Positions 49,105-58,583 are shown, counted from the first letter of the stretch. The stretch: DNA of 64,000 nucleotides from Pseudarthrobacter sulfonivorans (GCF_024391045.1 NZ_JANFCZ010000021.1:16730-80729), one strand, 5' to 3'. Notes: generated from the letters alone by a model not told the origin. Numbers and translations: made by a program.

Positions 49105-50289
49105 GTGACTTCACGCATCAACCAACCCACACTCAGCAGGCGAGCGGCCCTCGCGGCGGCCGGAACGTTGGGCGCGCTGGGAATTACAGTGTCGGCTGCG
49201 GCCGCCAGCAAGGCTGCGCCGGGAGCGAAGGCGCCGAAGCCCTCCCTTGCCTTCCGCCCGGACGGCAAGTTCAAAGTGGTGCAGTTCAACGACACCCAGG
49301 ACGACGAGCAGACGGACCGCCGCACCATCGAACTCATGGACCGGACCCTGGATGCCGAGAAGCCGGACTTCGTGGTGATCAACGGCGACGTCATCAATGG
49401 CGGATGCGACACAGAGCTTGAGGTCAAGCAGGCCCTCAACCAGGTGGTGAAACCCATGGAGAGCCGCCAGATTCCGTGGGCCGTGACCTTCGGCAACCAC
49501 GACGAGGATTCAGCGCAGAAGACAGGGATGACCGAGGCCAAGATGCTTCAGTTCCTGCAGAGCTACGCCCACAACGTGAACGCCGACTCGGTGCCGGGAC
49601 TGACAGGTACGTCCAACTCGCAGCTGCTGGTCCAGTCCTCACGGTCGAAGGAGCCGGCCTTCGGCCTCTGGCTCATCGACACCGGCCGGTACGCACCGGA
49701 CGCCATCAACGGCCAGAACTTCGAAGGCTACCCGGACTGGGACTGGGTACGCATGGACCAGGTCACCTGGTACCGGAACCAGTCCATCGCCACGGAGCAG
49801 AAGTACGGAAAGAAGATCCCTTCCCTGATGTGGGGCCACATCGCCCTGCACGAGCACCGGAACATGTGGTTCGCCAGCATCGACTCGCGTACCGACGCCG
49901 ACCACGCACGCGCCGTCGCCAAGCACAGCATCGTCGGCGAACGCAACGAGGACGAGTGCCCGGGTCCCTTCAACTCCGGCCTGTTCAACGCCTTCCTGGA
50001 GCGCGGGGACGTCCGCGGATACTTTGTGGGGCACGACCACGTCAACACCTACGTGGGTGACTACTACGGCGTGCAGCTTGGCTATGGTCCCGGGTCGGGA
50101 TTCGGCGCCTACGGGCTGGACGGCGCAGAGCGGAACCGGCTGCGCGGCGCCCGCGTCTTCGAACTGGACGAGAACCAGCCCGGCATCTACAAGAACACCC
50201 GGCTCGTCTTCGCGAAGGACTTCGGCATCGACCTGACGGCGAATGACCAGCCGATCGTTCCGGTCCCGCTGGACGCGGCCCAGAGCTGA
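49105..50289 (+). CDS. Tat-exported metallophosphoesterase
   Basis: The protein has 394 residues. The N-terminus TLSRRAALAAAGTLGALGI is a twin-arginine signal peptide with a cleavage site near residue 36. Calcineurin-type metal motifs follow: VVQFNDTQDDEQ (first Asp block), VINGDVING near 93, GNHDED near 130, GHIALHEH near 248 and GHDHVN near 309. It is probably an extracytoplasmic phosphomonoesterase or diesterase related to DCR2-type enzymes. GTG start with GAGAGG upstream. A PHO-box-like site suggests phosphate-starvation control. Confidence 0.87.
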   Translation: MTSRINQPTLSRRAALAAAGTLGALGITVSAAAASKAAPGAKAPKPSLAFRPDGKFKVVQFNDTQDDEQTDRRTIELMDRTLDAEKPDFVVINGDVINGGCDTELEVKQALNQVVKPMESRQIPWAVTFGNHDEDSAQKTGMTEAKMLQFLQSYAHNVNADSVPGLTGTSNSQLLVQSSRSKEPAFGLWLIDTGRYAPDAINGQNFEGYPDWDWVRMDQVTWYRNQSIATEQKYGKKIPSLMWGHIALHEHRNMWFASIDSRTDADHARAVAKHSIVGERNEDECPGPFNSGLFNAFLERGDVRGYFVGHDHVNTYVGDYYGVQLGYGPGSGFGAYGLDGAERNRLRGARVFELDENQPGIYKNTRLVFAKDFGIDLTANDQPIVPVPLDAAQS

Positions 50290-50291
50290 CC

Positions 50292-50660
50292 TCAGCCCCG
50301 GCGGGGGATGCGGGCGGCAACGTCCGCGGCGTCCTCCAGGCTGACCGGTGAGTCCTGCCGGAAGGCGGCATCGGCGTCGACGTGGAGCACGTCGGCGGCG
50401 AGGACCCGCACGTGGACCAGTTCGTCGTGGACCGCGCTGCAGGCCAGGACATCCCCGCGGACCTGGCTCCGGCGGGCGTACACGCCCGGGGTTTCCTGGA
50501 AGATGACCCACCACGGGTCGCCGGCGGAGTCCACGAACACGATGCCGTCACGGGGCAGGTACGCGGCGCCGTCCACGCCGCGGCCCTGGAAACCCGCCAC
50601 TTCCTCCGGCGGGGCGGCGAACCTGACCTCGCCGGCGCCGTCCACGTCATGCCAGCTCAT
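50292..50660 (-). CDS. Hypothetical protein, 122 residues
   Basis: The protein begins MSWHDVDGAGEVRFAAPPEEV and contains DGIVFVDSAGDPWWVIFQETPGVYARRSQVRGDVLACSAV. Beta-rich, no signal peptide or membrane segment. I do not recognise the family. It starts 13 bp after the stop of the permease gene on the same strand, so the two may be co-transcribed, and it is convergent with the phosphoesterase. Confidence 0.6.
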   Translation of the reverse strand: MSWHDVDGAGEVRFAAPPEEVAGFQGRGVDGAAYLPRDGIVFVDSAGDPWWVIFQETPGVYARRSQVRGDVLACSAVHDELVHVRVLAADVLHVDADAAFRQDSPVSLEDAADVAARIPRRG

Positions 50661-50673
50661 CGGTGAACTCCGA

Positions 50674-52650
50674 TCAGCCCACGTGCACCCAGGGGCGGTT
50701 GGTGACCTCGGGCACGGCCTCGCGCAGGACCTCGCGCGTGACGGGAGCGATCTCGCCCTCGCCGAGGAACAGGAACCGCAGGAGATTGGTCACCGGGTTC
50801 CCCTCCGTCCAGCGGAAGTAGATGTGGGGCATCAGCCCGGTCACGTCCCTGATGTGGATAAGGACCGAGGCGATGGTGTTCGGGACCACCGGGCCGTGGA
50901 CTTCCAGGATCCGGTAGCCGTGCCGTTCCACGCCGTGGACCTGCAGTTCGGTCTCGAAATCCGAGGAGTCGTCCACGATGACTTCCAGGAACAGGGCCTG
51001 GTGGTTTAGCGGCAGATGGCTGACTTCGATCGCCGAGGTGAGTTTGTCTTCGTACGCCGCAGCACTGGTCCGGAGCGGCTCGTGCGAAATGATGGCAAGC
51101 GGACCCTCCACTACCTCGGACATGAACTCGAGAGCCTGCCGGTCCATGTGCACGTGGGTGGCGTGCAGTTCGAAGGAGCGGCGGACCCGGGACAGCAGGG
51201 AGATGATGATGATCCCGGCGATGAAGACGGCGGCGATCCGGATGCCTTCGGGGCGTTCGAAAATGTTCGCGACGGTGGTGTAAATGAACACCACCGCGAT
51301 GATCCCGAAGGCAACGCTGCGTTTGCGCTGCCTGGCGCGCCTGGCCGAGAGGGTGACCGCGACGGCAGCCGAGGTCATCAGCACCAGCACGCCGGTGGCG
51401 TACGCGCCGCCCTGGGCATCGACGTCGGCCTTGAACAGGAAGGTGATGAGGAACCCGATCAGGGTGAACACCAGGACCAGGGGACGGACGGCCTTGGCCC
51501 AGGCCGGCGCCATGCCGTAGCGCGGCAGGTACCGGGGGACCAGGTTCAGCAGCCCCGCCATGGCGGACGCGCCCGCGAACCAGAGGATGGCGATGGTGCT
51601 GATGTCGTAGACGGTGCCGAAGCCGACGCCGAGGTATTCGTGCGCCAAGAAGGCCAGGGCCCGGCCGTTGGCCTGGCCGCCGGGCTGGAATTCCTGTTGC
51701 GGGATCAGCACCACGGTGATGAAGGAGGTGGTGACCAGGAACGCGCTCATGATCACCGCGGCCGTGGTCAGCAGCCGCCGGGTACCCTTGATCCGGCCCG
51801 CGGGGTTTTCCTCGGTGTCGGTCGCTGCGCCCCGGATTTGCGGCATGACCGCCACACCGGTTTCAAAGCCCGAAAGGCCGAGCGCCAGTTTCGGGAAGAC
51901 GAGCAGCGCGATTCCGATCACCATGAACGGGTTGCCGTGTGAGGTGGTCAGCGCCTGCCACCAGTCGCCCACGGCAACGGTATGGGTGAACACCTCCGCC
52001 AGCGTCAGGACCACGACGACGGCGTTCAGTCCCAGATAGAGGACCACCAGGACCACTGCGACGCCGATCGCCTCCTTGAAGCCCCGGAGGAACACTGCCG
52101 CGAGCAGCGCCAGCAGGAACAGGGTGACGGCGATGTTCTGCCCCGCCAGCCAGCCGGGGGCGAGCGGGTTTTGGATCAGGTGGGCCGTCGCGTCGGCGGC
52201 CGACAGGGTCATGGTGATCATGAAGTCCGTCGCCGCGAAGCCGAGGAGGACCAGGACGAAGAGCTTGCCACCCCACCGGGGGAGGAGCCGTTCCAGCATG
52301 GCGATCGAGCCTTCGCCGCGGTGGCTTTCCCCGGCCACCCTCCGGTAGACCGGCAGCGCCCCGAGCAGCGTGACAAGAACCAGCACAATGGTGGCCAGCG
52401 GCGAGATGACGCCCGCCGCGAGGGCCGCGATCGCGGGCTGGTAGCCGAGGGTGGAGAAGTAGTCCACACCGGTCAGGCACATGACCTGCCACCAGGTGTG
52501 TTTCTTCTCGTGGGCGGTGGTGACGCCGCCGGGGCCCTGGTGGGTACCTTTGCTGTCCTGCAGGCCGAAAAGCAGCCAGTTACGCAGGGCAGTCCTGCCG
52601 TGCGGACGCGGGGCCGACGGGTCTGTCGGGGTCCTGCTCAACGTGGTCAT
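50674..52650 (-). CDS. APC-superfamily permease with cytoplasmic C-terminal domain (KimA/Kup-like)
   Basis: The protein has 658 residues. About twelve membrane helices lie between residues 50 and 490, beginning [21 protein letters not shown], and a soluble C-terminal domain of about 155 residues follows ([14 protein letters not shown] ... ending [10 protein letters not shown]). The layout of transporter core plus long C-terminal domain resembles the KUP/KimA potassium importers. The neighbouring KdpE- and KdpD-like genes strengthen the link with potassium. Annotators would often call it an amino acid permease. Transport substrate is inferred. Confidence 0.8.
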   Translation of the reverse strand: MTTLSRTPTDPSAPRPHGRTALRNWLLFGLQDSKGTHQGPGGVTTAHEKKHTWWQVMCLTGVDYFSTLGYQPAIAALAAGVISPLATIVLVLVTLLGALPVYRRVAGESHRGEGSIAMLERLLPRWGGKLFVLVLLGFAATDFMITMTLSAADATAHLIQNPLAPGWLAGQNIAVTLFLLALLAAVFLRGFKEAIGVAVVLVVLYLGLNAVVVVLTLAEVFTHTVAVGDWWQALTTSHGNPFMVIGIALLVFPKLALGLSGFETGVAVMPQIRGAATDTEENPAGRIKGTRRLLTTAAVIMSAFLVTTSFITVVLIPQQEFQPGGQANGRALAFLAHEYLGVGFGTVYDISTIAILWFAGASAMAGLLNLVPRYLPRYGMAPAWAKAVRPLVLVFTLIGFLITFLFKADVDAQGGAYATGVLVLMTSAAVAVTLSARRARQRKRSVAFGIIAVVFIYTTVANIFERPEGIRIAAVFIAGIIIISLLSRVRRSFELHATHVHMDRQALEFMSEVVEGPLAIISHEPLRTSAAAYEDKLTSAIEVSHLPLNHQALFLEVIVDDSSDFETELQVHGVERHGYRILEVHGPVVPNTIASVLIHIRDVTGLMPHIYFRWTEGNPVTNLLRFLFLGEGEIAPVTREVLREAVPEVTNRPWVHVG

Positions 52651-52752
52651 GGAGTCCTTTCCGGGCCGTTAACGCGCGCCCGCGATCACACTCCGAAGCT
52701 AACACCGGCGGAAAATGCCGCCCCGTGAAAACTGAAATTATTGACGAATCAT

Positions 52753-53436
52753 TTACGGCTCGAAGCGGTACCCCATGCCGGCCTCGGTGAGAAGGTGCCT
52801 GGGCCGTGCCGGGTCGGCCTCCAGTTTGCGGCGCAGCTGGCCCATGTAGACCCGCAGGTAGTGGGTTTCGTTGTCGTAGCCCGGGCCCCAGATTTTCGTC
52901 AGCATCTGCTGCTGCGTGATGAGCCGTCCCGGGTTGCGGACCAGCAGTTGCAGGATGGCCCATTCCCGGGGTGTAAGCCGTACCGGTGCTCCGTCCCGGG
53001 TCACCTTTTGGCTGGCCAGGTCCACCTGGATGTCCCCGACGTCGATGGTCCCGCCGTGTTCTGCTGCGTCGGAGGAACCGAGCCGGCGTTCGGCCACCCG
53101 CAGCCGCGCGAGCAGTTCGTCCAGCCCGAACGGCTTGGTCACGTAGTCATCGGCTCCCGCGTCGAGGGCACGGACCTTGTCCGCGGACCCGTGCCGGGCG
53201 GACAGCACGATGATCGGGGTGTTGCTGGACCGGCGGATCCTCTTGATGACGTCCACGCCGTTGATGTCCGGTAGTCCGAGGTCCAGCACGATGATGTCCG
53301 GGTGGCTGTTTTCGGCATGCAGGAGGGCTGCGGCCCCGTCCAGTGCTGTGAGGACCGTATAGCCCTCCGCATGCAGATTCACCTGCAGTGCGCGCAGGAG
53401 TTGGGGTTCATCGTCGACGACGAGCACTGTCCTCAC
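52753..53436 (-). CDS. KdpE-like response regulator (OmpR family)
   Basis: The protein has 227 residues. Receiver domain: VLVVDDEPQLLRALQVNL, phosphoacceptor Asp in DIIVLDLGLPD (near residue 53), Thr/Ser and Lys of the switch (VLSAR; VTKPFG near 103). Winged-helix DNA-binding domain from about residue 130: RLTPREWAILQLLVRNPGRLITQQQML and ETHYLRVYMGQLRRKLE, close to KdpE. The end LLTEAGMGYRFEP is also KdpE-like. Overlaps the kinase gene by ATGA. No kdpFABC operon is next to it; a KimA-like permease is. Confidence 0.88.
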   Translation of the reverse strand: MRTVLVVDDEPQLLRALQVNLHAEGYTVLTALDGAAALLHAENSHPDIIVLDLGLPDINGVDVIKRIRRSSNTPIIVLSARHGSADKVRALDAGADDYVTKPFGLDELLARLRVAERRLGSSDAAEHGGTIDVGDIQVDLASQKVTRDGAPVRLTPREWAILQLLVRNPGRLITQQQMLTKIWGPGYDNETHYLRVYMGQLRRKLEADPARPRHLLTEAGMGYRFEP

Positions 53437-55037
53437 CGTCCGCCGTCCTTCGTGGAGCGCTGGTCGTCGGGTCCTGTGGAGAGCGGGAGCCGGATGACCA
53501 TGGTTAGGCCACCTCCGGGCGTAGGTTCGGCGGACAGTTGGCCGCCCATTGCCTCGGTGAAACCCTTGGCGACGGCCAGTCCCAGGCCAATTCCGAGGCC
53601 GTCGGGGGCGTCGTCGAGGCGCTGAAAGGGCTCGAACATGGTGATGACATTCGCGGCGGGAACTCCTTGGCCGTGGTCCACAATCCGCAGTTCCCCGCAG
53701 GGACGGCCGTTGACGGCGGCAATCGCCGATCCGCCGTCGGGGCCCACGATGGCCACGTCGGAGCCGGGCGCGTATTTCAAGGCGTTCTCCGCGATGTTGG
53801 CGATGACCCGCTCCAGCATTCCCAGGTCGGCGTCGATGAGGGGCAGGTTCGGGGCGAGCTCGATCCCGATGGCACCACCGGGCATTCCCCGCAGCGCGTC
53901 TTCGATGGCATCGCGCCAGGTCACGGGGGCGGTGAGCGGTGCCGCGGATCCGCTCGAAATCCGGGACATGTCCAGGAGGTTGCCCACCAGGGACTCCAAA
54001 CGGTCTGAATAGGACTCGATGGTTTCGAGCATTTCGGCCCGGACCTCCTCCGGGAGCCGCTGGTTCTGGCGCCGCAGGGCCGTGACGGCAAGTTTGATTC
54101 CTGCCAGGGGTGTCCGCAGATCGTGGCTGACGGCGCGCAGGATGGATGTCCGGATGCTGTTGCCCTCAGCAAGCTTTGCCGTCTCGCTCAGCTTGAGCTG
54201 GAGCGACTGACGCTGGCGCAGCAGGAGCAGGTGGGATCCATAGGCAGTCAGCAGCCGCCGCTCGCCCGCCGTCAGATCCCTGCCGGAGACCACCAGCGCC
54301 GTCGTCGGGTCCGCAATTTCAACGGCGCCGTCAACGGGCTGGTCCGGCCCGGGGGACGGAGGCGGGGACTGGCCGGAATAGGCCTGAAGCGCCCAGCCCC
54401 CGCCGGTGGCCGTCTGCCCGGCATCAGCGCCCCGGGTCTCAGCGTCCCGGGTATCCGCGGGCCGGGTATCCGCGGGCCGGGTATACAGCCCCGCGGATTG
54501 GACTTGGAAGGTCTTCCGGACCTTGTTCAGAAAGGCCGCCACCGTGTCATCCTCGATCAGGGCATCCCGGGCCAGGCCCGCCAGGGTCGCTGCCTCGGAT
54601 CGTGCACGGGCGGCCTCGCGGGCGCGCCGGGCCGAGAGCCCCACCAGCAGGGACACGGCAACGGCGGAGCCAAGGAAGACCAGCAGGGCGAAAATGTTCT
54701 GCGGATCCTTGACACTGAACGTGCCCACCGGATCCGTCTCGAAGTAGTTGAGCAGCAGGGAGTCCAATAGCGCAGCCACTACCGCCGGCCACAGCCCGCC
54801 GAGGAAAGCCACCGCCATCACGCCGGTCAGATGAACCAGCACATGCGTGGCCAGGTTCAGGTCCGGTGCAAGGGAAAGCACCAGCGTGGCGAGTGCCGGC
54901 AGGAGCACGGCGAGAATGAAACCGGCCGTGGTCCGGGCACGGCCGAGCGTCAGCGGGGCGGTTTTGGGCAGCGCAGTCAGAGAGGAGCCCGCCCCGGGCG
55001 CCGCGACCGGAAAGATGCGATGCGTTCCCTTTGCCAC
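53433..55037 (-). CDS. KdpD-like sensor histidine kinase lacking the N-terminal KdpD/Usp domains
   Basis: The protein has 534 residues. Four membrane helices in a DUF4118 module (about 37-140, FLGGLWPAVVAALLDSLLLNYF) come first, then a GAF-like region (about 160-280) interrupted by a 5-residue tandem repeat RPADT, then HisKA with SHDLRTPLAGIKL (His near 306) and the HATPase domain (IANIAENALKYAPG, DHGQGVP, GLGIGLGLAVAKG). Full KdpD carries about 400 extra N-terminal residues with KdpD and Usp sensor modules, absent here. Start MAKGTHRI or a later one. Confidence 0.87.
   Translation of the reverse strand: MAKGTHRIFPVAAPGAGSSLTALPKTAPLTLGRARTTAGFILAVLLPALATLVLSLAPDLNLATHVLVHLTGVMAVAFLGGLWPAVVAALLDSLLLNYFETDPVGTFSVKDPQNIFALLVFLGSAVAVSLLVGLSARRAREAARARSEAATLAGLARDALIEDDTVAAFLNKVRKTFQVQSAGLYTRPADTRPADTRDAETRGADAGQTATGGGWALQAYSGQSPPPSPGPDQPVDGAVEIADPTTALVVSGRDLTAGERRLLTAYGSHLLLLRQRQSLQLKLSETAKLAEGNSIRTSILRAVSHDLRTPLAGIKLAVTALRRQNQRLPEEVRAEMLETIESYSDRLESLVGNLLDMSRISSGSAAPLTAPVTWRDAIEDALRGMPGGAIGIELAPNLPLIDADLGMLERVIANIAENALKYAPGSDVAIVGPDGGSAIAAVNGRPCGELRIVDHGQGVPAANVITMFEPFQRLDDAPDGLGIGLGLAVAKGFTEAMGGQLSAEPTPGGGLTMVIRLPLSTGPDDQRSTKDGGR
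54436..54486. repeat. 15-bp tandem repeat inside the sensor kinase gene
   Basis: The unit GGGTATCCGCGGGCC occurs twice plus a degenerate third copy, giving RPADTRPADTRDAETRGAD in the protein. A 15-bp unit keeps the frame, so copy number may vary without breaking the gene. Confidence 0.7.
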
Positions 55038-55049
55038 ACTGACAGTCTG

Positions 55050-55820
55050 TCAGGTGATGGGGAACTTCCCGGTGCCGGTTTCCGTGGACGTTGTGCCGCC
55101 GTGCCCGGTGGCCTTCGGGTCGGCGTGGACGATGGCGATGATCTGCGCCTTGTACGCCTCCAGCCGGGCCTGGATACCGGAAAGCGGCACGTCCTCAAGG
55201 TTCTTGCCATACTCGTCGATTTCGTCCCACAGCGCTGACAGTTGCTCCATCGTGGCATCGCTCAGCCCGCAGCCCACGGTCAGAACCAGTTGGCTGGCCA
55301 GCGCATGCGTGTGGCATTCCACGCAGTTGTAGTTAACGGCAGCGGAGTGGTTCTCCGGAGCGATGACATCGGGTTGGTGCTCAACCAGTACCACCTGGAA
55401 CCCCACCGCCACCGCCGTGCAGCCGGCGCAGTTGGCAAACGCGTACGCTTCGTTCCGCGTGGCGATGGGCTTGCCGTCGTCGGCCCAGACCAAATCGAAC
55501 TCCGCGCTGTAGGTCAGCGAGTCATCGGTGGTGTTCACGGCCAGGGCCTGGTTGCCGTCCCCCTGAGGGGCGGCAGGCGGGTCGAAGGGGAACGCCCACC
55601 GCCGTGCCGGCCGTTCCCAGCCGGCAGGGACGATTCGCAGGGCCGCTTCGGTGCTGCCGGTTTTCCCGTCCGGACGGTACGTCCCGCCGTCGGGCCCCCA
55701 CGCCCCCGTGAGCCCGGCAAGGAGGGCCGCTGTGGCCGCCAGGGCAACGGCACCGTGCCGCGCCTTCCCCCGGAATTCCCGCCAGAGTCCCGTCATCAGC
55801 TGCTGGGGAACCATGCTCAC
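55050..55820 (-). CDS. Exported protein with CxxC and CxxCH motifs
   Basis: The protein has 256 residues. A single N-terminal hydrophobic segment (about residues 24-40, HGAVALAATAALLAGLTG) is likely a signal anchor. The main body contains NCAGCTAVAVGFQVVLV (near residue 135) and YNCVECHTHALASQLVLTV (near 165), so two CxxC pairs, the second as CVECH. These may bind a metal or form disulfides; CxxCH is also a haem c attachment pattern. The C-terminus is Gly/Thr-rich. It starts close to the sensor kinase end of the same strand. I do not recognise a named family. Confidence 0.7.
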   Translation of the reverse strand: MSMVPQQLMTGLWREFRGKARHGAVALAATAALLAGLTGAWGPDGGTYRPDGKTGSTEAALRIVPAGWERPARRWAFPFDPPAAPQGDGNQALAVNTTDDSLTYSAEFDLVWADDGKPIATRNEAYAFANCAGCTAVAVGFQVVLVEHQPDVIAPENHSAAVNYNCVECHTHALASQLVLTVGCGLSDATMEQLSALWDEIDEYGKNLEDVPLSGIQARLEAYKAQIIAIVHADPKATGHGGTTSTETGTGKFPIT

Positions 55821-55942
55821 GTCACCTCACGTCCGGCGCGGGTTGATCTGCCCCCAGCGGACAGCACTGCATCAGACCATGGTAGGCCTGGCTGGCTTCC
55901 AAGTCACCGGTTGATCTCCGCCGGCCCCGCCAATGCGGGGGT

Positions 55943-58213
55943 CTATTTCAGGCCCGCCCCCGGGAGCAGTTCCGTGGCGCCGAGGGAGTCGGCGATGAAC
56001 GCGTAATCCCATGCACGTTCGCGCCACTGGACGTACCGGCCCGAGGCGCCGCCGTGGCCGCCGTCCATCTCGATTTTCATCACGATGGGCTCGGTGCCGG
56101 TGGTCTTGTTCCGCAGTTCCTGGACCCACTTGGCGGGCTCCACGTAGAGCACTCGGGTGTCGTTGAAGGAGGTCACCGCGGCGATCTTGGGGTAGGCCAC
56201 CTCCCGCACATTCTCGTACGGCGAGTAGGAATTCATGTAGGCGTACACCTCAGGGTCGGTGATGGGGTTGCCCCATTCCTCCCATTCGAGGGCGGACAGC
56301 GGGAGCTCGGGATCCAGGATGCTCGTCAGCGGGTCCACGAACGGAACCTGCGCCACTACCGCGGCGTACTTTTCCGGGGCCAGGTTGGCCACGGCACCCA
56401 TCAGCAGCCCGCCGGCGGAGCCGCCCAGGGCCGCAATCCGGGCCGGGTCCACCCAGCCCGAGGCCGCCAGCCAGTCGGTGGCGGCCATGAAGTCCGTGAA
56501 CGTGTTCTTCTTGGTGAGCTTCTTGCCGTCCTCGTACCAGTGGCGTCCCAGCTCGCCGCCGCCACGGATGTGCGCGATCACGAACACCACGCCGCGGTCC
56601 AGCAGGGACAGCCGCGCGATGCCGAATCCGGGGTCCATGCTCATCTCATAGGAGCCGTACCCGTACACCAGGCCCGCCGCCGTCGAATCCTGTTTGATGC
56701 TCTTGTGGCGCAGTACGGAGAGCGGGATCCGGGTGCCGTCCTCGGCGTCTGCCCATTCCCGGGTGGCCACGTAGTCGGCGGCGGAGTAGCCGCCCATCAC
56801 CGGGCTTTCCTTGCGGAGCAGCAGCTCACCGGCGGGCTGTGCCGGGGTGGGCAGGACAAAGTCGTAGACGCGCGACGGCGTGAAGTAGGACGTGTAGCCC
56901 AGCCGGATCACCGGTGCCTCGTAGTCCGAGCCGCCGACGCCGGCCGTGTACAGCTCCTCGTCGAAGGCCGGCTCCACGGGTGCCTCCTGCGCCGGGGTTC
57001 CCAGCCCGGCGAGCCCCATCACCTGGACCCGCTCGATGGTGTCCTTGCGGACGGACACGATCAGGTGCGTGGAGGTGACGCCCGCACCGTTGACGCGGAC
57101 GTCGTCGGAATGCCCGACGACGGTGCTCCAGTGCTGCTCGGCCAGCGGTTTGGTGAGCTCGGCCGGGTCAATGAGGGAGACCATGGAGTTGACGGCGTCG
57201 CGGTTGTGCGTGATGAGGATGCGCTCCGACTTTTCGCCGCCGGGGCCCTCGAGGAGGAAAGGTTCAGCCTCGTAAAGCACGCGCTCGTCGCGGGAAATCA
57301 CGGTGGTCAGTGCCGCCGTCGGATCATCAAAACGCAGCAGCCGCGTCTCGCTGTACTCGGAGCAGCCGATGCCCAGCACGAGATGACGCCTGTCGGACGA
57401 GAGCTCAAAGCCCAGCCACATGGCGACGTCGTCCTCCTGGTAAATCACCTCGTCGTCGGTGACGGGGGTGCCCAGGACGTGGGACTTGACCTGGTAGGGG
57501 CGCCACGAATCGTCCACCACGGTATAGAAGATCCGCGTGCCGTCAGGGGAGAAGCTGACGCCGTAGAAGATGTTCTCGATGACGTCCGGCAGGAGTTCAC
57601 CGGTGCGCAGGTCCTTGATGTGCAGGGTGAAGCGTTCATCGCCGGAGTTGTCCACGGCATAGGCGAAGAGGTTCCCGTCCACCGTCACGGCGGAGCCGCC
57701 CACGGAGAAGAACGGCTTGCCCTCGGCCTCCACGTTGCCGTCCAGCAGGACCTCCTCGCCCTGGATGTCGACGCCGGCCTCCACCGCCGGGGGAGTCCAG
57801 TCCGCCACGGGGTTCCCGGTGTCCTGCGCGCGGACGCGGCACTGGATGCCGTACTCCTTGCCCTCCACCGAGCGGCTGAAGTACCACCAGCCGTCCTTGC
57901 GGTTGGGGACAGACAAGTCTGTCTCCTGCGTGCGACCCTTGATTTCCTGGAAGATGGCCTCGCGCAGCGGCTCCTGGTGCGCGGTGACGGCCTCCTGATA
58001 AGCATTCTCGGCCTTCAGGTGCGCAACCACCTCGGCGGACTCCTTCTCGCGCAGCCACTCGTAGTTGTCCACGAAGGTATCCCCGTGGTGGGTCCGCTCG
58101 TGGGGGACCTTCTTGGCGACCGGCGGCGTGACGGAAGCAGCGGTGTTGGCCGGAACGGGGTTGGCCGGAAGGGGGGAAGGGTTGGCGGAATCCTGCAACG
58201 GCGTCTGGGTCAT
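55943..58213 (-). CDS. Prolyl oligopeptidase-family serine peptidase (S9A)
   Basis: The protein has 756 residues. A seven-bladed beta-propeller occupies about 75-470 and the alpha/beta-hydrolase domain the C-terminal 280 residues. The nucleophile is in GGSAGGLLMGAV (Ser near 596), and the His is in EMDGGHGGASGRY near 728, with AHIRGGGELGRHWYEDGKKL before. The sequence is typical of oligopeptidase B-type enzymes, which cut peptides after basic residues or Pro, in the cytoplasm. ATG 58213 was chosen since TATATT lies exactly six bases upstream (leaderless); the upstream GTG 58249 has no such support. Confidence 0.9.
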   Translation of the reverse strand: MTQTPLQDSANPSPLPANPVPANTAASVTPPVAKKVPHERTHHGDTFVDNYEWLREKESAEVVAHLKAENAYQEAVTAHQEPLREAIFQEIKGRTQETDLSVPNRKDGWWYFSRSVEGKEYGIQCRVRAQDTGNPVADWTPPAVEAGVDIQGEEVLLDGNVEAEGKPFFSVGGSAVTVDGNLFAYAVDNSGDERFTLHIKDLRTGELLPDVIENIFYGVSFSPDGTRIFYTVVDDSWRPYQVKSHVLGTPVTDDEVIYQEDDVAMWLGFELSSDRRHLVLGIGCSEYSETRLLRFDDPTAALTTVISRDERVLYEAEPFLLEGPGGEKSERILITHNRDAVNSMVSLIDPAELTKPLAEQHWSTVVGHSDDVRVNGAGVTSTHLIVSVRKDTIERVQVMGLAGLGTPAQEAPVEPAFDEELYTAGVGGSDYEAPVIRLGYTSYFTPSRVYDFVLPTPAQPAGELLLRKESPVMGGYSAADYVATREWADAEDGTRIPLSVLRHKSIKQDSTAAGLVYGYGSYEMSMDPGFGIARLSLLDRGVVFVIAHIRGGGELGRHWYEDGKKLTKKNTFTDFMAATDWLAASGWVDPARIAALGGSAGGLLMGAVANLAPEKYAAVVAQVPFVDPLTSILDPELPLSALEWEEWGNPITDPEVYAYMNSYSPYENVREVAYPKIAAVTSFNDTRVLYVEPAKWVQELRNKTTGTEPIVMKIEMDGGHGGASGRYVQWRERAWDYAFIADSLGATELLPGAGLK

Positions 58214-58281
58214 GCCTTCAATATAGATACCCCCGCTGACAAAGGGCACGCCCGTTCGCTACCGGGGTAGCGCCGCCCCTC

Positions 58282-58358
58282 CCACCCCCAGTTGCTCTAT
58301 CACTTATGGTCCCCAAACCGGCGGAATGGCGACCAAATGTGATAGATCAACGGGGTGG
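58282..58358. repeat. Family A intergenic palindrome, copy 2
   Basis: CCACCCC...GTTGCTCTATCACTTATGGT faces ACCAAATGTGATAGATCAAC...GGGGTGG, with a few mismatches. Same arm as the copies at 9912 and 63130. It lies upstream of the prolyl oligopeptidase promoter. Confidence 0.85.
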
Positions 58359-58369
58359 CCCGGAACGGG

Positions 58370-58471
58370 AGCGTCCGGCGGGCTGGAAGTTACCGGCGGG
58401 GACCCCTTGAATGGTGGTCCTCCCGGTGCTAAAACGGCAGTACCGGGAGGATCCGGACGCGTTCTTTTTCA
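58370..58471 (+). ncRNA. Candidate structured RNA with terminator-like end
   Basis: Outer pairing GCGTCCGG (58370-58377) with CCGGACGC (58452-58459) encloses GGACC/GGTCC and the hairpin CCTCCCGGT/ACCGGGAGG (9 bp, 14-nt loop), then GTTCTTTTTC follows. No protein gene can be supported in the 58250-58628 gap apart from an unconvincing small frame. Could be a small RNA, or a terminator-like fossil. It is not matched to a known family. Confidence 0.35.
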
Positions 58472-58556
58472 TCTGCCTCTTAGGGCGAATAGCCGTTTGG
58501 GCACGCCACAGCGCCAGATAGCGCATCGGCAGTCTGCGGGTGACCCTCCCGATAAG

Positions 58557-58583
58557 GTGGCCTCCGGCCTCGCCGGGGGCCAT
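58557..58583. terminator. GC-rich hairpin after nnrD-like gene
   Basis: GGCCTCCGG pairs with CCGGGGGCC (one mismatch), 46 bp past the stop of the minus-strand nnrD gene. It precedes a 13-bp tandem duplication (GAGCTGGTCCTAC twice, 58590-58615). Confidence 0.4.

Noticed and set aside
55873..55942. Possible small RNA or gene between the CxxC protein and the prolyl oligopeptidase
   Set aside because: Short gap without hairpin with T-run or start/stop signals worth listing.
58347..58583. 78-codon minus-strand frame in the gap after the prolyl oligopeptidase
   Set aside because: No ribosome binding site, basic low-quality sequence overlapping the structured RNA element; kept out as a gene.
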